Part shown: positions 42,773 through 53,281 of the stretch, piece by piece
How the letters are laid out: the number at the start of each line of letters is the position of its first letter
Position numbering within the stretch: the first letter of the stretch is position 1
Source of the DNA: Diploptera punctata
Taxonomy: Eukaryota; Arthropoda; Insecta; Blattodea; Blaberidae
Length of the DNA stretch: 64,000 nt
Assembly: GCA_030220185.1 (NCBI GenBank)
Contig: JASPKZ010008348.1
Location: 124,001-188,000, forward strand
Direction of reading: 5' to 3'
The notes under the pieces: model-generated
What the model saw: the letters and a program-made list of their open reading frames with translations, nothing else
Told to the model about the DNA's origin: nothing
Databases searched by the model: none
Made by a program: the position numbers and the translations under genes

Positions 42773-43751
42773 CATCTAAAGCAATAGCAATGTGTGGATA
42801 AAACGTATAATGGGTGAAAAATAATAGAACAAGTGTCTGATTTCTCATACCTAGGAAGTGTATTTGCAGAACATAAGAGTGATATTGATTCAAAATTACA
42901 AAAATATAATAAAATGAATGGAATAATAAGAAAACATTTTGGTAAACAGATGAGGACAAATACAAAACTGAGATTACATAACATCACATCAAAAGCTGCT
43001 CTAAAATACGGAAGTGAAATTTGGATTTTAAATAAAAGAAATTCTCATAAACTTAGAGTAAGCCAAATGTGCTTCTTACATTCATTGTTAGGAATTAATA
43101 GACTGGATCACCAAAGGAACACTATTATCAGAGAAAAACTTGATGTAATTTGAAGTAAGATTAAGTTATGTAGGTAGGAAATAACACTATGAGGTTTTAT
43201 TTTAATTTTGTTTAGTTGTTTCTTGACTCACCTCATACTTCTCAACTCCCAAGCAGACTCGAGTTTCTTCACTGCATTTGTGACATTCTCAAATGCATGT
43301 CACAAATGCAGTGAAGAAATTCGCGTTTGCTTGGGAGTTGATAAGTATGAGGTGAGTCAAGAAACAACTAAACAAAATTGAGGTAAGATGTTTCTAGTCT
43401 CAAAAAAAAACTTGATTAAAAGAACCTCAAAATATTACCTCCTAAAATAAACCATTGGAGCTATAAGTTCAGATGAAGATATAGAAAGATACAACAAGAA
43501 TGGAAAATGGTGAAATTAAACCTCATAGTGATTAATTCCTATAAAAGTTAAATAAAAAAAAGAATGGAAAAGTCATCTGAGAAGAATGGAAAGAAATGTG
43601 ACTTCCAAAATTGACATTCCAATATATTCCAGCTGGACATAGGGACCAAGGAAGACCAAAATATCGGTGGAAAGATCAAGACCATCTTCGTTAGGTTTAC
43701 CATCAAAGGCCACAAGGGCTAAAATGGATTTGTTCGTGATGATGATGAAGA
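42773..43751 (+). mobile_element. LINE-D 3' end with Penelope hairpin insertion
   Basis: DFSYLGSVFAEHKSDIDSKL, then LKYGSEIWILNKRN and CFLHSLLGINRLDHQRN (42833-43153). After a Penelope insertion (about 43163-43560) the LINE ends with WKSHLRRMERN and a GATGATGATGAAG tail. A short repeat AAACAT at both sides may be the target duplication. Confidence 0.75.
43163..43560. mobile_element. Penelope snapback hairpin inside LINE-D
   Basis: It starts TAAGTTATGTAGGTAGGAAA; the inverted arm (to about 43295) and direct arm (43296-43390) pair through CTCACCTCATACTTCTCAAC. The inverted arm has the U3/A8 hammerhead version (TTGAGAA, T, GTCAC); the direct arm lost the core. A further terminal fragment follows. 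Confidence 0.78.
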
Positions 43752-43901
43752 AACATTGTTCTTAGGTAACATTGTATTTTACAGGAAATAAGATTGAATA
43801 CAAGATAAGAAGGTACCAATAGTTAAGAACTTCCTCCATTTCTTATTTATTTATGACAAAAATTATATATGGACCTACCTAATTAGATGTTTATGCTTTT
43901 T

Positions 43902-44117
43902 CTATAGATATCCTTTATTTACAATTTCATTACAAGCAGAATTTATGCTCCATGATGACTCACCTGTAAAATCTGGTGTTATTTTCACCATATCCTCAGT
44001 GACTAATGTAGGATATTTTTTACTAAACTGTTTGAAAACATTCAAAAAATTTGTTTCTCTCCGCTTTTCAAATGGTTTACTTTCCAATTTTTTAAGAAAT
44101 GCTACAGAAGTAACCAT
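43902..44117 (-). CDS. ORF of unknown function in repeat R
   Basis: A 71-codon minus-strand frame, MVTSVAFLKKLESKPFEKRR then NVFKQFSKKYPTLVTEDMVK and GESSWSINSACNEIVNK. It has no motif I recognise. The decayed homologue in copy 1 keeps FKQFSKKYPT, so this was once a protein of the repeat, or an exon copied with it. It may be dead. Confidence 0.4.
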   Translation of the reverse strand: MVTSVAFLKKLESKPFEKRRETNFLNVFKQFSKKYPTLVTEDMVKITPDFTGESSWSINSACNEIVNKGYL

Positions 44118-44209
44118 TTAAAACAACTGAAATTCCAACTTATTCTGCCTTGCGTAAGAATTAAACAATGAAATGCTTCGATCTTAGATATTTAATTTAT
44201 CACATCTCA

Positions 44210-44370
44210 CCAAATGACATGTTTTATTTGAAGAGAAGAATATGCGCTAAGACTGGGCTATAAGAGAAAGATTTGCATTTAGATTGAAGTGCTCAGGTAG
44301 CTCAGTTGGTAGAGCATTAGCACAGAAAGCGAAAGGTCCTGGATCTGAGTGTATATTTTCCTCTTTAAAT
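44210..44370 (+). repeat. tRNA-like element upstream of TOP3A exon 13
   Basis: ATTTGAAGAGAAGAATATGC arm, then AGGTAGCTCAGTTGGTAGAG and AAAGCGAAAGGTCCTGGATC, a tRNA-like unit with a decayed box B, then TTTTCCTCTTTAAATA. The exon acceptor follows 30 nt later. Confidence 0.65.
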
Positions 44371-44404
44371 ATAAATTCTTGTTACAACTTTGTGATTTCT
44401 ACAG

Positions 44405-44488
44405 GGTCTTCTACAAACAAGAGAACTGCAGCATCAAGTTCTTCAGAGCCTCCGAAGAAAAGGAAATGCAGTATATGCAGGCAAGAAG
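44405..44488 (+). CDS. TOP3A: TOP3A exon: basic linker and first half of CCHC knuckle
   Basis: The acceptor is TTTCTACAG and the donor GAAG|GTGAGG; the exon enters and leaves in phase 1 in the frame used here. It encodes a Ser/Thr-rich stretch, a basic EPPKKRK patch that could act as a nuclear localisation signal, and CSICRQE, the first two cysteines of a CCHC zinc knuckle. A SINE fragment begins about 30 nt after the donor. Confidence 0.92.
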
Positions 44489-44518
44489 GTGAGGCATTCA
44501 CTTGTGAAGTAAATGGTA

Positions 44519-44735
44519 TAGAAGTCAGCTCTCTGATTCCAAAGGTTGCAGGTTCAAACCCAGCAGGGTTCAATGAATTTTTTAGGATGGAAAAATCCAA
44601 GGAACAAGTCCTCATGGAAGGGACTGTGGGTCCCAAGTCTGAAGATTTTCAGGCTCGTAAAAGAACCTTAAGCCTGAATAAAGAGACCTCTAAACAAAAT
44701 TTACCAACCATAATCATCCTAGTAATACCTTAGTT
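44519..44735 (+). mobile_element. SINE S-A copy after exon 13
   Basis: The box B GGTTCAAACCC is preserved, then GTGGGTCCCAAGTCTGAAGA and AGAGACCTCTAAACAAAATT, matching the 6422 copy. The head is truncated. Confidence 0.75.
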
Positions 44736-44776
44736 TGAAATAAATTATGTTCACCTCACCTCGTATCCAGTCTTCT

Positions 44777-44821
44777 AATTAGACCGGTTTCAAAACCTAG
44801 CTGGTTTCATCATCAGTAATT
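44777..44821 (-). ncRNA. Hammerhead ribozyme motif, all three stems
   Basis: Minus strand: AATTA, CTGATGA, T, GAAACC-agcta-GGTTTT, GAA, ACCGGT, C, TAATT. Core, stems and GUC cleavage triplet are complete. It differs from the 47368 copy by paired changes in stem II. Confidence 0.8.
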
Positions 44822-45458
44822 TCATGACCAATGTTCTGTTGTCCAGGAGCATTACTTCTTACTCCAACTGTTGGTGGACCAATGAACTTCCCAATCAAAT
44901 AAACTTCTCCAGGAATTTCAAAATTCAATAATTTTTAAAAATTAAATTAATGTTTTTATTACTTCACCTCATATCCTTTTTCTTCTTTACTGCAGTTTCG
45001 GAGCTTATCTCCATCATCAGTAGCCTCAAGTTGACCGTTGTTATGTCGTTTCTTGGTGGTTTTCTTCTTCCTTCTATCGGTGGACCGATGAACCTCTGGA
45101 TCAGGTCAAAATTTGCGGGAGTTTCGAAATTCATGAGTTTATCTTCCTTGTTTTCTTCGATGTGGATTTTTTCCCAGACCGTGAGTTCTTTCTGTTTATC
45201 TGTGTGTTTGATTAGGCTGGCTTTTGTATTGATTAAATGTTTTTCAGACCAAGCATGGGCTGCTACAGCTGACTTGTCCACTTCACCCTTCTTTACATTT
45301 CTGAGACTTTTTTCAATCTAGTTTTTAAATTTCTTTTTGTTTTTTCTATATAGATTTTGTCACAATCCTTACATTTGATCTGATATATTTCTGATTTGAA
45401 TGTAAGGATTGTGACAAAATATATATAGGAAAAACAAAAAAGAAATTTAAGAACTAGA

Positions 45459-45749
45459 TTGAAAGAACATCTTAGAAATGTAAAAAAGAGTGAAGTGGAC
45501 AAGTCAGCTGTAGCAGCTCATGCTTGGTCTGAAAAACATTTAATCGATACAAAAGCCAGCCTAATCAAACACACAGATAAACAGAAAGAACTCATGGTCT
45601 GGCAAAAAATCCACATCCAAAAAAACAAGAAAGATAAACTCATGAATTTCGAAACTCCTGCAAATTTTGACTTGATCCAGAGGTTCATCGGTCCACCGAT
45701 AGAAGGAAGAAGAAAACTGCCAATAAATGACATAACAATGGTCGACTAG
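45459..45749 (+). pseudogene. Penelope GIY-YIG C-terminal part
   Basis: The frame KEHLRNVKKSEVDKSAVAAHA, then KQKELMVWQKIHIQKNKKDK and FDLIQRFIGPPIEGRRK. The GIY part is just upstream in another frame (IYIGKTKKKFKN). It is a tail fragment without RT. Confidence 0.7.
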
Positions 45750-46892
45750 AGGCTACTGATGATGGAGATAAGCTCCGAAACTGTAGTCTAGAAAAAAAAG
45801 GATATGGGGTGAGGTAATAAAAACATTAATTTAATTCTTAAATTAAACCTCATAGTGTTTTTTCCCCTGTGAAAGTTAAATCAATAATTTTTCTTTCTTG
45901 TTTTTTGAATGTGAATTTTTTCCCAAACAATGAGCTCTTTTGTATTTTCTATTTGTTTTATTAAACTAGCCTTTCTTTCAATTTGATGTTTTTCTGATCA
46001 AGCATGAGTGGCTACTTCTGATTTTTCCACTTCACCATTTTGACATTCCTAAGGTGTTCCTTCACTCTGGTTTTCAGAGTATCAAAAATGGTGAAGTGGA
46101 AAAATCAGCAGTAGCCGCTCGTGCTTGGTCAGAAAAACATCAAATTGAAAGAAAAGGTAGTTTAATAAAACAAATAGAAAAACCTAAGGAGCTCATGTTT
46201 GGGAAAAAATCCACATTCAAAAAAATAAGAAAGAAAAATTAATGGATTTTGAAATTCGTGGGGAAGTTGATTTGATTGGGAGGTTCATGGATCCATAAAG
46301 AGATGGAGTAAGAAGCAGTGCTCCTGGATGACAACATCAGTCATGTAACTACTGAAGATGTAACCACTAAGGTTTTGAAACTGGTCTAATTAGAAGACAG
46401 GATATGAGGTGAGGTGGAAAGAATTTTATTTTAAATTTTTAATTAAACCTCATATTTAGTGACATTTCCTGTAAATAGTTCAAAGTGTATGTCAATTAGT
46501 CTGGTTAAGGAACTTTGTTCTAGGGAAATCCTCTTGTCTCCGCAGTGGGACAAATTTCATGTTCATATCTGTTCTAGAGGTCAATTTATTAAATTATTAA
46601 TATTGAGTGGAGAACATATTTTTAATAACTCACCTCATACAATTTCAAATTTCTTTGAGACCATTGGTTTCAAACAAATTTTTCATTCATCTTCAGCCAT
46701 GACTCCAACTGTTGAAATTTTCTGTTTGTTGATTTCTCTATTTGATTCAATATTAATGATATAACCTCATAATGTTTACTTCCAACATTAATTTAAATAT
46801 TATTAAATTATGTTAATATGTTATATTTTAAGATTTAAAAATTAAAGATTTAAATTAAAATGTTTTATACCTCACCTCATATCCAGTCTTCT

Positions 46893-46937
46893 AATTATAC
46901 CAGTTTCAAAGCTTAGGCAGCTTCATCTTCAGTAATT
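46893..46937 (-). ncRNA. Hammerhead ribozyme motif (minus arm)
   Basis: Minus strand: AATTA, CTGAAGA, T, GAAGCT-gccta-AGCTTT, GAA, AC-tg-GT, A, TAATT. The core is canonical, with A at the cleavage position. Confidence 0.78.
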
Positions 46938-47367
46938 TCTTGTCGACTGATGTTATGTCGATCAGGAAAACTGCTTCTTCCTCCCTCTATTGGTGGACCG
47001 ATGAACCTCCGAATCAAATCAGAATCTCCAGGAATTTCAAATTCATAAGTTTTTCTTTCTTGTCTTTTTTTAATATGGATTTTTTTCCAAACCGTGAGTT
47101 CTTTTTGTTTTTTCTATTTGTTTAATTAGAGTGGCTTTTGTATCAATTAGATGTTTTTCAGACCAAACGTGAGCAATCTAATTAAACAAATAGAAAAGCA
47201 AAAAGAACTCACAGTTTGGAAAAAATCCACATTCAAAAAAACAAGAAAGAAAAATTTATGAACTTTGAAATTCCTGCTGATTCTGATTTGATCCAGAGGT
47301 TCATTGGTCTACCAAAAGAGGGAGCAAGAAGCAGTTCTCTTGATCGACATAACGTCAGTCAACAAGA

Positions 47368-47410
47368 AATTACTGAAGATGAAGCTGCCAGCTTTGAAAC
47401 CAGTATAATT
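47368..47410 (+). ncRNA. Hammerhead ribozyme motif (plus arm)
   Basis: AATTA, CTGAAGA, T, GAAGCT-gcc-AGCTTT, GAA, AC-ca-GT, A, TAATT. All three stems form. It lies in the sense strand of the last TOP3A intron, about 100 nt before the terminal exon. Confidence 0.78.
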
Positions 47411-47516
47411 AGAAGACTGGATATGAGGTGAGGTATAAAATATTTTAATTTAAATCTTAAATTAAACATCATAGTGATTTTTTCCTATAAAAGTTCAATG
47501 TTATATTTTGTTACAG

Positions 47517-47548
47517 GTCACACCAAAACAAACTGTCCAATGAAGTAA
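47517..47548 (+). CDS. TOP3A: TOP3A terminal exon: end of CCHC knuckle and stop
   Basis: After the TTTTGTTACAG acceptor the exon completes a split Gly and encodes HTKTNCPMK followed by TAA at 47546-47548. With the previous exon this gives C-x2-C-x4-H-x4-C, a zinc knuckle known at the C terminus of animal TOP3A. Only about 100 nt of plausible 3' UTR follow before Penelope sequence starts (about 47610); I see no clear AATAAA there. Confidence 0.92.
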
Positions 47549-47609
47549 GAAGACAGAAAGAATCAGCAGCCAACGTTTCATAAAGTTTAATACCACATTA
47601 ATATTTAAA

Positions 47610-48640
47610 GGAAGTGACGCTATGAGGTTTATTTTAATTAGTAATTGAGTTAGAATTTAACACCTCACCTCATAATTGTAAATTTCTCAAAAACTAGTTT
47701 CAATACTTCTGTGTATCATTTTTGGTTCTAACTAACTGTTGAAGCCGTTATTGACGATCTTGTAAATTGTATTTTACTTCCTCTGGTGACTGACCAATGA
47801 ACTTCCAGATTAAATCCCTTTCCCTGGGAATTTCAAAATTGAAAAGCACAGAATCGAAACACAGCCAAGTCAGTAAAAAGTATTGTCTGTATTATTCTTA
47901 CCTCATATCATTGTTTCTGTTAGACACATGTTTCAAGTCATGTTAACCTCGTCTTCAGTAGTTACAGACTGGTTTTTCCCAAGTTGTTGGCCCTGGATCT
48001 TGACTTTTGCTCACTCTTTCTGTGGTGCAAGGAACTTGCAATTAGGTTAATCATCAGGAAGTTATATTTTGAGGTTCTTTTAATAAAAGTTTTTTTGAAT
48101 CTGGAATCATTTTACCTCAATTTAAATTGAGGTAAGATGATTCCAGATTCAAAAAAAAAAAAACTTGATTACAGTTAGGATCCTGTCACTGGGAATTTCA
48201 AAATTCATAATTCTCTCCTTGTTCTTCTGTATGTAGACTTATTAATATTTAATTTTAGGAAGTTATATTTTGAGGTTATTTTAATTATATTATTTTTGGT
48301 CTGGACATCTTACCTCAATATTAATGTTGATTTGTTCACAAGAACAAATCAACATTAATATTGAGGTAAGATGTCCAGACCAAAAATAATATAATTAATG
48401 TAGACTTATGTCTAACAGAAACAATGATATGAGGTAAGAATAACTCAGACAATACTTTTTATTAAGTAAAACCTCATAATGTTATTTCCTGTTGTATTTT
48501 CAAACAACCAAATTATTGAAACAGATACATATAAGGAACTCACAGTTTGGGAGAAAATTCACATCCAGAAAAATAAAAGAAGAATCATGAATTTTGAAAT
48601 TCACGGGGAAAGGGATTTAATTTTTTTTTTAATATTTCAA
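47610..48640. mobile_element. Nested Penelope hairpins in the TOP3A 3' flank
   Basis: A minus 3' end (47615-47845), then an outer copy (about 47870-48500) interrupted by two small palindromes (48060-48175 and 48250-48415). The second palindrome pairs GGTCTGGACATCTTACCTCA with its complement and is the same unit as at 54178-54402. Confidence 0.7.
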
Positions 48641-49250
48641 GGAAGTTTAGAAGTTTAGAAAGAATTAACAATGACCATACACTCAGACTGGGGCTTGAAC
48701 CCAGGACCTTTGGCTTTCTAGGCCAATACTCTACCAACTGAGCTACCTGAGAAAGTTCCAATCTAAATGCAAATTTTTCTCTTATATATGCTGTTAATTC
48801 TCATACACCAAATGCTATGAAAATTTTGCTTCCATCATGAAAAATGGCGACTTCTTTTATTAAGAATTATTTGGGAATTATACATTACTTTATAAATGCC
48901 AGTATGGCTTCTTTTGATGTTTTTATTATTCATTTCATACATCTCAATTATGGATAGCATTTGGTGCGCGGGAATTAACAGTGTATATAAGAAAAAATGT
49001 GCATTTAGATTGGAACTTGCTCAGGTAGCTCAGTCAGTAGAGTATTAGCCTAGAAAGCCAAAGGTCCCGGGTTCAAGCCCCAGTATGTGCGTGAAATATG
49101 ATTTATCCATCGTTGAGATGTATGTAATGAATAATAATAGCATTGAATTGACAATGATGTCTAAGGCATTGGAAATCAGTCTTCAAAAAAGCTACAAATA
49201 TGAGGTGAATAGTGCATATTATCTATTATCTAAAGGGATTTAATTTGGAA
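48640..49250. repeat. Two tRNA-like elements and a Penelope end
   Basis: An inverted unit (about 48680-48755; rc AGGTAGCTCAGTTGGTAGAG) and a direct unit (about 49018-49092; AGGTAGCTCAGTCAGTAGAG). Then a Penelope 3' piece with TTGACAA, T, GATGTC...GGCATT and a mutated GGAAATC. Confidence 0.65.
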
Positions 49251-49460
49251 GTTGATCAGTGAACAACCAGATGGAGTAGGAAGCAACCTATTACACATCC
49301 AAGTTAACTGTTCATGGGCGGAGGGGAAGAGTTTTAGCGCTAGTGTCGCCGATCTACTGAATCTGTGGAAAGGATGTAGGAGAAAACTGTACATTCGATC
49401 ACGTATTGAAATTTTTGAACTTCAAATGTGGGGGGAGAATCTCTAAACACATGTGAAAGT

Positions 49461-49795
49461 TCTTAACATAGTTGTCAAATTAGTCATTTAAGCACGAAAC
49501 ACTCAAGCGGTCGGATCATTTAAAATCACAGTATTTTGTCATCTCTCTTTTACCAGCCTCACATTAAATCACAAGTGGCAACATGCAATGAGAAGGGCAA
49601 GGAAGGGACAGCTCATTCCTAGACGTAACCCCAAAAGTAACAGTGTTGTCAAGTTAGTCATTCTGTCACTGACCGCGCAGAACGACGGATCATTAAAATT
49701 CTTCAAATATAAAATACATAGTATTTGTCAGCTCTCTACCTGCCAATCAAAACAACATGATACAAAGGACTGGATGTGGCAACATAGTAAGGAAT
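49461..49795 (+). repeat. Imperfect direct duplication, unclassified
   Basis: Segments 49461-49590 and about 49640-49795 share GTTGTCAA-TTAGTCATT, CGGATCATT, GTATTTTGTC/GTATTTGTC, CAGC and GTGGCAACAT. The surrounding 49250-49900 has no coding or repeat I recognise. Confidence 0.45.
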
Positions 49796-49944
49796 AGAAA
49801 GAGAAACACAGTTTGTTAGTTAACATATTTTCCACTTGCATAAAACACTTGGATGGGTAATACAGTATCACCAGCCACCAATTCAACAGTCAGTTAAACT
49901 GAAGTATTGAAGAAATGTACAATTATGAGGTGAGGTGTTAAATT

Positions 49945-50517
49945 TATGTTGAGTTGTTTTTGACTCACATCATACTTCTTAACTCCCTCGCAGACTCGAG
50001 TTTTGTCACTGCATTTGTGACATTCTCAATGCTGTATCACGTTCACAACCGACATCCAACAGCCTCCTCTCCTGCAGACTGACCTCCATGCCATCTGATG
50101 GCTGACCGACAAACTTCCAAATCAATCCCCTCTCCTTTTCACTGGGTATTTCAAAATTCATAGTTATGTTTTTACATATGAATGGTTCATTATATAGTAG
50201 ATAGGGACAGAGAGAATCTCGTTAATCCATTCATATCCATTTTTACATAACTATGAATTTTGAAATACCTGGTGAAAAGGAGAGGGGATTGATTTGGAAG
50301 TTCGTTGGTCAGCCATCAGATGGCACGGAGGTCAGTCTGCAGGAGAGGAGGCCGTTGGACATCGGTTGTGAACATGTTACAGCATTGAGAATGTCACAAA
50401 TGCAGTGACAAAACTCGAGTCTGCGAGGGAATTAAGAAGTATGAGATGAGTCAAAACAACTCAACATAAATTAAAATAAACCTCATAGTGTTATTTCCTA
50501 CCTACATAACTTAATTA
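49945..50517. mobile_element. Penelope snapback hairpin with 12-bp TSD, long arms
   Basis: Flanked by AGGTGTTAAATT (49933-49944, 50518-50529). The arms extend through TTCCAAATCAATCCCCTCTC and complement, centred near 50210. The right side alone bears CCTCATAGTGTTATTTCCTA through ACATAACTTA. The host sequence is another Penelope copy. Confidence 0.88.
50382..50425 (+). ncRNA. Hammerhead-like motif, U3/A8 variant
   Basis: GCA, TTGAGAA, T, GTCAC-aaatgca-GTGAC, then AAA where GAA is expected, ACTCGAGT, C, TGC. Stem I (GCA/TGC) and stem III palindrome form. U3 and A8 are as in 3370-3410. Confidence 0.55.
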
Positions 50518-50629
50518 AGGTGTTAAATTCTAACTCTATTGTTAATTTTAATACCAGAGTTCCCTCAGAATTTAACACACAAATTTCCGCTCTTATATGC
50601 AATTTTATGCATTCAAGTTGATCTTTAAA

Positions 50630-50740
50630 TCATTTTTTAAGAGAAAATTTTTGCCTGAATCAGGATTTGAACCCAAGATCTCAAGTGACCAACTACTTGT
50701 GCTCTCAATTCAGACACAAATGTTTCTCTCTGGCAGCATA
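50630..50740 (-). repeat. tRNA-like fragment
   Basis: AGAGAAAATTTTTGCCTGAA arm and an inverted box B (GGATTTGAACCC), ending ACAAATGTTTCTCT. It is partial. Confidence 0.5.
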
Positions 50741-50918
50741 ATAACATCATTCATAATGTAATTGGGTAACTTCTTATACAAGAAGACTTTGAATGGAATT
50801 TTTAATTCAGGGCTATTCAGAAAGACGGAACAGACTTCAAACATTTATTTCTTCCAACATACAAAATATCATCATCATCATCATCACTCCAAGGATTAGG
50901 CAATTGCCCGTTCCGACT

Positions 50919-51526
50919 TCATATTGCATCAGCCCAACGTCTTCTAGGTCTTCCAACATCACGCCTTCCTCTTGCTTGATAATTTCTGGCTAACAATGGA
51001 TATCTCTCCTTGCTCATTCCATCCATGTGATCAATCCATTTCTGTCTGTAATTCGTGACTTTATCCAACAAAGGCTGTACTTTCAATTCTTCTCTTATAT
51101 CCTCATTTCTTATTCTATCAAGTCTTGTACATCCTTTTACTTGTCTTAGGAACCGCATCTCTGCCGTCTGTATTCTATCCTTCTGTCTTTTCACTGGAGC
51201 CCAAGTTTCACATCCATACAATATTGTGGGAACCGCCATAACATTATACATTTTTATCTTGGTTTCTTTCTAATTTTATTTTTGAATGTTCTCTGTATTG
51301 TTCCACACACCGTCTGAAATTTATTTATTTTGGAGTCAATATCTCTTTCCACATTGTAGCCAACATCACAGCCCAAATATTTGAAACTAGACACCTGTTC
51401 TATACTTTGATTTTCTAAAATAATTTTGGTTCTCACTGGATCTCTTCCTCTAAAAGCCATGGTCTTCGTTTTCCTTACAGAAATTTTTAGATCGTATAAT
51501 TTACATATTTCATTTAATGCATGCAT
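50919..51526 (-). pseudogene. LINE-C C-terminal part
   Basis: SVRKTKTMAFRGRDP, then SSFKYLGCDVG, frameshift near 51255, then TILYGCETWAPVKRQ, EMRFLRQVKGCTRLDRIRN and RGRRDVGRPRRRW to the end. The RT catalytic YxDD region before it (about 51580) is damaged. Confidence 0.82.
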
Positions 51527-51772
51527 TGATTTCTGTAAGTCGTCTTCATTTTTCTGTATTATGATTACATCGTCAGCAATAAAAGATTATTTATGCACAT
51601 TTTATTATCCATTCTTATTCCTGGATTTACTAAAACTTTCCATTTATTAAAAATATCGTCTATATATATATTAAACAAAGTGGGTGATAAACTACATCCT
51701 TGTCGTAATCCAGTATTTGTTTTGATTGCATCTGTTCTTTTGAATCCGGTATCTATAATTATATTTGCGTCT

Positions 51773-52693
51773 TCATATAATGTCTTTATTGTTTCTACAA
51801 GGCACAGCGGGTATCCTTTCATTCGTAATATTTCCCATAATTTTTGTCTGTTTACTCGATCGAGAGGCCTTATCCAAATCTATAAATCCTATGTGAGTTT
51901 CTAAGTTATGTTCTCTTCTCTTTTCTATGAGTTGTTTCAGTGTAAAGACATTGTCTATACATGACCTTCCCTTTCTGAATCCACTTTGATTTTCACTTAT
52001 TATTACTTCTGTTATGTTTCTCAATCTATTATTTATTATTTTCGTATATATTTTGTAGCCAGTATTCATTAAGCTAATCCCTCTGTAATTCTCGCAATTT
52101 CTCCGGTCTCCTCTTTTGAATATATTCTTGACAATTGCTGTTTTCCAAGTGGTTGGAATCCCATAGGTCTGCCAACATATATTAATTAGATGAAGTATTC
52201 GTAGTTTACACAATATTCCACTATATTTGATTAATTCCATATTTATATTATCTAATCCTGTTGCTTTCCTATTCTTAGTGGTTTTCAAAGCCATTTCTAA
52301 TTCATTTATGTCTATTACATCAATATTTTCCACTTTTATTTCTTCCTCATTGTTCTCTTTTCCTTCAATTTCCTCCTTTTTCCAAAGTTTTTCATAATGC
52401 TGGATCCATTCTTGTTCTGGGATTATATTCAATCTGGCAGAATCTTTCTCAGTCTGATTTAGATGTTTCACTAATTTATAACCTATTTCTTGTCTTCCAT
52501 ACATATCATGTTCTACTGAGCTTATAAATTTATCCCATGACTCCTGATGGGATTTTCTTATAATGCTTTTAGCAATTCTCCTTTTCATTTTATATTCTTC
52601 ATAAGATTCTTCTGTTTTCAGTCGTAAGTATGTATGATATGCTTTTTGTTTTTCATTCACTGCATTTTGTATATTCGCATTCCAAGTTCTCAA
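51773..52693 (-). pseudogene. LINE-C reverse transcriptase N half
   Basis: Linker helices, then KNRKATGLDNINMELIKYSG, NYRGISLMNTGYKIYTKII, NQSGFRKGRSCIDNVF and THIGFIDLDKA, where the first catalytic Asp lies. A frame loss follows directly at the DKA block. It is the longest uninterrupted RT reading (306 codons) in the window. Confidence 0.87.
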
Positions 52694-53281
52694 GCCCTTC
52701 CTATTCCTTATTCTATTTCATACAAAATATAGAAACACAATTCAAACGTTCCTGGAAAGAGAAAAGTTTGAAGTTCCTATCATGGCTGCATTGGTGCTGT
52801 TGCTTGTCATGTTGTTTGTATTAAAATGGCAACACAACAGGACATTGGATTGGAAGAGGAGGAAGATTAACTTCATTACTGGTGGCCTCCTAGGTCACCA
52901 GACCTAACCCTGTGTGATTTTTATCTGTGGGGTTACATAAAAGACCGTTTTTTATCCACCTATGCCCGATGCTCTTGAAAATCTGCAACATCGAATTGTT
53001 GAAGCTGTGAATTCGATAACTAGAGACCAGCTGATTTGTGTGTGGCAAGAAACGAGCGACAGTTTTGATATTTGTCGTGTAACACATGGTGCTCATATTG
53101 AATGCATAAAATAGTGAAATTTTAATTTTTCTCTTTCCATGAGTGTTGGAATTGTGTTTATATTTTTTGTAGTTTGGAAGAAATAAATGTTGGAAGTCTG
53201 TTCCTTCTTTTTGAATAGCCCTCTGTTATTATAAAGTTATTTGTAAATTTAGTAAATAAGGTGAATCAGGAATCATCTTAT

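Larger units (their letters stand above)
42655..44150 (-). repeat. Unclassified repeat R, copy 2, split by LINE-D
   Basis: The two halves (42655-42772 and about 43752-44150) match copy 1 at 4930-5455 in continuous order. The intervening sequence is LINE-D. The minus strand carries an ORF at 43902-44117. Confidence 0.65.
44745..46500. mobile_element. Cluster of four Penelope copies, two head-to-head
   Basis: Minus ends at 44745-44935 and 44940-45398, plus arm 45399-45860, minus arm about 45890-46075, plus arm 46076-46500. The two junctions (45398, 46075) are inverted-repeat centres. The arms encode MDKSAVAAHAWSEKHLI, WEKIHI-like and NFETPANFDLIQRF sequences. Confidence 0.78.
46600..47510. mobile_element. 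Penelope 3' ends and inverted pair before TOP3A terminal exon
   Basis: A minus 3' end (46600-46800) with a degenerate hammerhead (ACCAATGGTC stem III), then a minus arm (46855-47180) facing a plus arm (47181-47505). The plus arm's terminal block CATAGTGATTTTTTCCTATA ends about 15 nt before the exon acceptor. Confidence 0.75.
50870..52718 (-). mobile_element. LINE-C, 5'-truncated, 12-bp TSD
   Basis: Flanked by CATACAAAATAT (50858-50869, 52719-52730). On the minus strand it reads from the linker before RT to the C-terminus and ends in a TGATGATGATGATG tail. It is a relative of LINE-B with similar domain order. Frame breaks lie near 51830, 51590 and 51255. Confidence 0.9.
50808..53224 (-). mobile_element. 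Mariner-like element (family M2) with LINE-C inside
   Basis: Left end CAGGGCTATTCAGAAAGACG and right end CTTCTTTTTGAATAGCCCT match the element at 861-1408. Transposase remnants (RSPDL, then NLQHRIVEAVNSITRDQL) lie near 52870-53100 on the plus strand, while in the other copy they are on the minus strand, so the two elements are in opposite orientation. LINE-C is inserted at 50870-52718. Confidence 0.8.

Noticed and set aside
44284..44733. 149-codon frame spanning TOP3A exon 13
   Set aside because: It runs through a tRNA-like element and a SINE; only 44405-44488 has family similarity and splice sites.
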